This document shows, in pieces, positions 60,976 through 64,000 of a stretch of DNA of 64,000 nucleotides (positions are counted from its first letter, which is position 1; each line of letters starts with the position of its first letter). The notes below the pieces were generated by a model. The model had not been told where the DNA came from. It saw nothing but the letters and a program-made list of their open reading frames with translations, and did not search any database. Source of the stretch: Caulobacter sp. S45 (GTDB taxonomy: Bacteria; Pseudomonadota; Alphaproteobacteria; Caulobacterales; Caulobacteraceae); NCBI RefSeq assembly GCF_009765965.1, contig NZ_LMUL01000010.1:233294-297293 (forward strand), read 5' to 3'. Both the position numbers and the translations under genes were made by a program.

Positions 60976-61957
60976 CGGTTCCCTGTGCCTGATCGCCGCC
61001 GGCTTGGCGATGGGAGCCGCCGCACCCCCGGGCGCGCCGCTGCCGGCCCACATCATCATGGCCTACCACGACAGCTGGCGCGAGCGGGCGGGGGCGACGG
61101 CCGCCGACACCACGCTCGCCAATACGCCGGCCTATGTGGACGTGCTGGCCCTGGCGTTCGTCAAGCCGGACCTGAGCTACCGGGGCGATCTGGACCTGTC
61201 GGGGACCGGGCTCGACTACCGCATCGACGGCCGCACCCTGCGCGACGCCATCGCCCTGCTGAAGCGCCGCCATCCCGCCACGCGGGTGTTGGTCAGCGTC
61301 GGCGGCGGGGCTTATCGCGCCTGGGAGGGGCTGGACGCCCAGGCGGTCGGGCGGCTGGTGCGCGATCTGGGCGCCGACGGGGTGGACGTGGACTACGAGA
61401 CCGACGATCCTGGCTGCACGCGCGGCGGGGATGGGCGGATCGGTTGCCGGGTCGGGCCGACCTACATCGCCTATCTACATCGCCTGCGCGCCGTGCTGCC
61501 GCGCCCCTACGTGCTGGCGGTGGCGGCGGTCAGCGTCGGCGCTTACGGGGAGGGGAGCTATCGCGACGCCCAGCCCACCGGCGGGCCGTACATCGGGTCG
61601 ATGCTGGGGCTGCTGCGCGATCCGGCGGCGCGTCTGGTCGACCTGATCAGCATCCAGGCATACGACGCGGGCGAGCGGTTCGATCCGGTGGCCGCGTTCA
61701 ACGCCTACCGGCTGTGGTGGAAGGGGCCGCTGCTGGTCGGGACCGAGGTGCGGCTGAAGGGCGGCGACGGGCCGTTCTACAGCGCGCCGGGAGCGGAGGG
61801 GCTGGCGCGGACGCTGGCGCGGGACCCGCGCGGCGGGGTGATGGTCTATCCGATGCTGGAGCAGCCCTATGGGGTAGCGGCCTCGGCGGCGTATCCCGAC
61901 GGGGCGATGCTGCTGCGCGCGGCCTGTGCCGGGTTGGGACGGACGGGGTGTCGTTGA
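60962..61957 (+). CDS. GH18-like (chitinase-fold) secreted glycosidase
   Basis: A 331-residue protein. Residues 1-20 are a signal peptide (GSLCLIAAGLAMGAAAPPG). The barrel starts HIIMAYHDSWRE, then VLVSVGGGAYRAW (substrate-strand SxGG) and the catalytic DGVDVDYE with D142, D144 and E146, the DxxDxDxE of family 18. It should cut beta-1,4-linked N-acetylglucosamine-containing glycans or bind them. Within a polysaccharide cluster it may trim or release the polymer; Caulobacter holdfast contains GlcNAc, so this fits. The ribosome binding site is weak and the start overlaps the divergent transferase. Confidence 0.85.
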   Translation: MRSLIGSLCLIAAGLAMGAAAPPGAPLPAHIIMAYHDSWRERAGATAADTTLANTPAYVDVLALAFVKPDLSYRGDLDLSGTGLDYRIDGRTLRDAIALLKRRHPATRVLVSVGGGAYRAWEGLDAQAVGRLVRDLGADGVDVDYETDDPGCTRGGDGRIGCRVGPTYIAYLHRLRAVLPRPYVLAVAAVSVGAYGEGSYRDAQPTGGPYIGSMLGLLRDPAARLVDLISIQAYDAGERFDPVAAFNAYRLWWKGPLLVGTEVRLKGGDGPFYSAPGAEGLARTLARDPRGGVMVYPMLEQPYGVAASAAYPDGAMLLRAACAGLGRTGCR

Positions 61958-61960
61958 TCC

Positions 61961-62110
61961 CCCTCTCCCCTTGCGGGAGAGGGAGGGGCCCAGCGAAGCT
62001 GGGAGGGTGAGGGGTCACGCTAGGGGAAGACGATAAGCGTTCGTCGACCCCTCAACCTTCCCACGCGTCTGTCGACGCGCGGGCCCCTTCCTTCTCCCGC
62101 AAGGGGAGAA
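61961..62110. repeat. Long imperfect palindrome between convergent genes
   Basis: The left arm at 61965-61991 (CTCCCCTTGCGGGAGA...GGGGCCC) pairs with 62081-62107 with few mismatches, and inner parts (GGGAGGGTGAGGGGTC against GACCCCTCAACCTTCCC) also pair. The whole 150 bases can fold into one long hairpin, beginning just after the GH18 stop and ending just before the GHMP-kinase stop. From memory, CCTTGCGGGAGA-GGGAGGGG-type units recur in Caulobacteria genomes. It probably works as a bidirectional terminator and is a dispersed repeat. Confidence 0.75.
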
Positions 62111-62116
62111 GGAGAG

Positions 62117-63229
62117 CTAGCCCGGCACGGTCCAGGCTTCTGCGCCGCCGAAGGTGAACTTGACCGAGCTGGCGTGGCCGCCCGCCTCGTTGAGGGCCGA
62201 GACCAGGCGGTAGCGGTTCTCCGGGTCGGTGCAGAACATCAGGAAACCGCCGCCGCCCGCGCCCGAAACCTTGCCGCCCCACGCGCCCTCGATCAGGGCG
62301 GCGTCGAACAGGGTGTCGATCAGCGGCGTGCTGACGCCGCTGGCGGTGTTCTTCTTGGCTTCCCACGAGCGGTTGAGGATGCGGGCGACCTCGCGCACGT
62401 CGCCGTCCAGCACCGCCAGCTTCATGGCGGTGGCCTCTGCTTTCAGCAGGTGCATGTTGTCCACCGTCTTGCTGGAGTTGGTGGCGTTCAGGCCGCTGAC
62501 CTGTTCCTTGATAATGGTCTCGGAGCGCCGCGACTTGCCGCTGAAGCAGACCACCAGCGAGGATTCCAGCTCGGCCAGCTGGGCGCGACCGATGCGCAGC
62601 GGATTGACGATCACCCGGTCCTCGGGAAGGAACTCCATGAAGTTCACCCCGCCGAAGGCCGCCGCGTATTGGTCCTGGCGACCGCCGGCCAGGCCCAGAT
62701 CCACCCGCTCGATGGTGAAGGCCAACTTGGCCACGTCGTAGGGTGACAGCGGCAGGTCGAGCGCGGCGCGGAACGCCTCCACCAGCGCCACGACCAGGGC
62801 TGAGGACGATCCCAGCCCCGAACCGGCCGGCGCGTCGGTGGTGGTGGAGACGGTCAGGGCCGGGGCGGGCGACAGGTTGTAGGTGCGCACCATGTGCCGG
62901 TAGACCGCCTTGTGCAGCACCAGGCCGCCGTCGAGCGGCAGCTCGGCGGTGGGCGCGTAGCTCTCCTCCAGGTTGATATCGCTGGCGCGAAAGACCAGCT
63001 TGCCCTCTGGATTGGGATTGACGTGGGCGAAGGCGAACCGATCTATGGTTGCGTTCAGCACCGCGCCGCCGAAGCGGTCGCAATAGGGCGAAAGGTCCGT
63101 CCCGCCCCCTGCCATGCCGAGCCGCAAGGGTGCGCGGGCCCGCACATTGGGCGTGCGATCGCTGGCCCGACGCAGTCTCAGCGGCGATGTGGGGGCGGTC
63201 TCGTTTTCGGGGCGCTCAACCTGGGGCAT
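62117..63229 (-). CDS. GHMP kinase, D-glycero-D-manno-heptose 7-phosphate kinase-like
   Basis: A 370-residue kinase. Features are the N-terminal APLRLGMAGGGTDLSPYCDR, the phosphate loop APAGSGLGSSSALVVA (134-148), and C-terminal GGKVSGAGGGGFLMFC. The GGGTDLSPY segment is typical of the HddA/fucokinase-like branch. It phosphorylates a heptose or related sugar at C1 on the way to a nucleotide-activated sugar for surface polysaccharide. The partner genes (isomerase, phosphatase, nucleotidyltransferase) are not in this window. It is divergent from the sugar transferase to its right. Confidence 0.88.
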   Translation of the reverse strand: MPQVERPENETAPTSPLRLRRASDRTPNVRARAPLRLGMAGGGTDLSPYCDRFGGAVLNATIDRFAFAHVNPNPEGKLVFRASDINLEESYAPTAELPLDGGLVLHKAVYRHMVRTYNLSPAPALTVSTTTDAPAGSGLGSSSALVVALVEAFRAALDLPLSPYDVAKLAFTIERVDLGLAGGRQDQYAAAFGGVNFMEFLPEDRVIVNPLRIGRAQLAELESSLVVCFSGKSRRSETIIKEQVSGLNATNSSKTVDNMHLLKAEATAMKLAVLDGDVREVARILNRSWEAKKNTASGVSTPLIDTLFDAALIEGAWGGKVSGAGGGGFLMFCTDPENRYRLVSALNEAGGHASSVKFTFGGAEAWTVPG

Positions 63230-63422
63230 GGTACAACCCTAACGAAGTATCCAGGATTTCGACCTTACACCTCGTGCGGGCGTATTCGTTGCAAAACTCC
63301 AAACTCGGGAAAATTAATCATAAGCATGTAGTTTAATTCGGGTGGCGCGGGTCTTGCTGGGAAGACGTACATAGTCTTATCGCGACACATGCGTGTACCC
63401 GATGAACAAACCGGATCGGCAC
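63230..63422. promoter_or_regulatory. AT-rich divergent promoter region
   Basis: 193 bases between the GHMP kinase and the priming transferase. AT-rich around 63285-63345 (AAAATTAATCATAAGCATG and GTAGTTTAATTC), probably carrying promoters in both directions. No operator was identified. Confidence 0.45.
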
Positions 63423-64000
63423 ATGACGGTTTCAACTGACATCGAGATGAGGACGCGCCCGTCCCGGCGCGCCGGATTCGAGGCGGCTATTCCCTTCTCG
63501 GGACGCGCGGCGCTGAACGCCCACTCGGGCGCCAGCTTCGTTCGCCCCAGTTATGGCCTGGTCAATCGGGCCGTACAGTTTTGCGACATCCTGGCCTGCG
63601 TCCTGGCCCCGGTGCTGTTGCGCCGGGCCTGGATCGTCTCGGCCGACCCGCTGACGGTGGTGCAGGGGTTGATGATCGGGTTGCTGGCGGCGGTCGCCCT
63701 GTTGTTCGCGCTGCGCATGGCCGGCGCCTACCGGGTTGAGCGCTATCGCCGCGCCGAATGGTCGGTGGTCGATGTGCTGGGCGGCTGGATTGTGGCGGTC
63801 GGCGTGGTGGCGGTGGTGCTGTGGGCGTTCGCGCCGGGCATGCTGGGCGCCAAGCGCTGGATGGTGAGCTGGACCCTGTTGTTGTTGAGCGCCCTGATCG
63901 TCGAGCGCACCGTGCTGTTCGCGGTGCTGCGCCATGCGATCCGCGCGGGCCTGCTGCGGCGGCACGTGGCGGTGATCGGCGCCGGGCCGCTGGGCGAGGA
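63423..64000 (+). CDS. Polyprenyl-phosphate sugar-1-phosphate transferase, N-terminal part (partial)
   Basis: Open to the window end, 192 codons visible from the ATG at 63423. After a 45-residue cytoplasmic tail there are about four helices (FCDILACVLAPVLL, GLMIGLLAAVALLFALRMA, VVDVLGGWIVAVGVVAVVLW, SWTLLLLSALIVERTVLFAVL), then the start of a CoA-binding-like Rossmann fold (RRHVAVIGAGPLGE). This matches the WcaJ/HfsE/PssY family that places the first sugar phosphate on undecaprenyl phosphate. The catalytic transferase domain lies beyond the window. It would prime the polymer made by this cluster. Confidence 0.85.
   Translation, partial: MTVSTDIEMRTRPSRRAGFEAAIPFSGRAALNAHSGASFVRPSYGLVNRAVQFCDILACVLAPVLLRRAWIVSADPLTVVQGLMIGLLAAVALLFALRMAGAYRVERYRRAEWSVVDVLGGWIVAVGVVAVVLWAFAPGMLGAKRWMVSWTLLLLSALIVERTVLFAVLRHAIRAGLLRRHVAVIGAGPLGE

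Overview
The window is a stretch of high-GC chromosome, roughly 70 % G+C by eye, with codon choice to match. It most resembles an alphaproteobacterium of the Caulobacter/Phenylobacterium group (Caulobacteraceae). The signs are an HRXXN-type sensor kinase paired with a single-domain receiver, large TonB-dependent receptors, TPR-sulfotransferase proteins, TadE/TadG pilus genes, a holdfast-like capsule cluster and GC-rich intergenic palindromes. No replication origin, rRNA operon, CRISPR array or prophage was seen. One tRNA gene (tRNA-Asn) and one insertion sequence are present.

Layout. 1-5 kb: the tail of an unknown gene, a kinase/receiver pair on the minus strand, and several small secreted or membrane proteins (CHRD protein, lipoprotein, YciI-like). 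5-9.3 kb: a 1050-residue TonB receptor and a small secreted protein. 9.4-16.9 kb: a PHB-depolymerase-family esterase, a CspA protein, an M1 peptidase, a sarcosine/N-methyltryptophan-oxidase-like flavoenzyme, and two sulfotransferase genes. 17-22 kb: an aromatic-acid locus with an MFS transporter, a 6-hydroxynicotinate 3-monooxygenase-like flavoprotein, a divergent LysR regulator and a Rieske oxygenase. 22-26 kb: a second, Tat-exported M1 aminopeptidase, an Rrf2 regulator and a rhodanese.

26.4-35.9 kb: a tightly coupled plus-strand cluster (aldo/keto reductase, TauD-type dioxygenase, SsuA/C/B-type ABC transporter, DszA/NtaA-type flavin monooxygenase, NfsA-type flavoprotein) followed by a TonB receptor. 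Together these look like a scavenging route for an organosulfur compound, from outer membrane to desulfonation. 36-43.5 kb: two related exported alpha/beta hydrolases around an AraC regulator, an aldehyde dehydrogenase and catalase-peroxidase KatG. 43.5-50.6 kb: a complete malonate decarboxylase operon on the minus strand in the order mdcA-C-D-E-G-B, an AEC-type transporter, then mdcH, with an AT-rich promoter carrying an inverted repeat. It is followed by tRNA-Asn and the TadE/TadG genes.

53.7-64 kb: an exopolysaccharide/holdfast-like cluster. It holds a Wzz/GumC-type co-polymerase with a degenerate kinase domain, an outer-membrane export lipoprotein, a WecG/TagA glycosyltransferase, a Wzy-like polymerase, a 4'-phosphopantetheinyl transferase, a GH18-like glycosidase, a heptose-kinase-like GHMP kinase and the start of a priming sugar-phosphate transferase. 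An IS5-family element with a -1 frameshift transposase and a small passenger ORF splits this cluster, beside a gene of clearly lower GC.

The best leads for a second look are the receiver whose phosphoacceptor Asp is Asn, the IS with its passenger gene and target-derived stop codon, the organosulfur cluster, the small ORF overlapping the sulfotransferase start, and the intergenic palindromes. All functional names come from reading motifs by eye; no database search was run.
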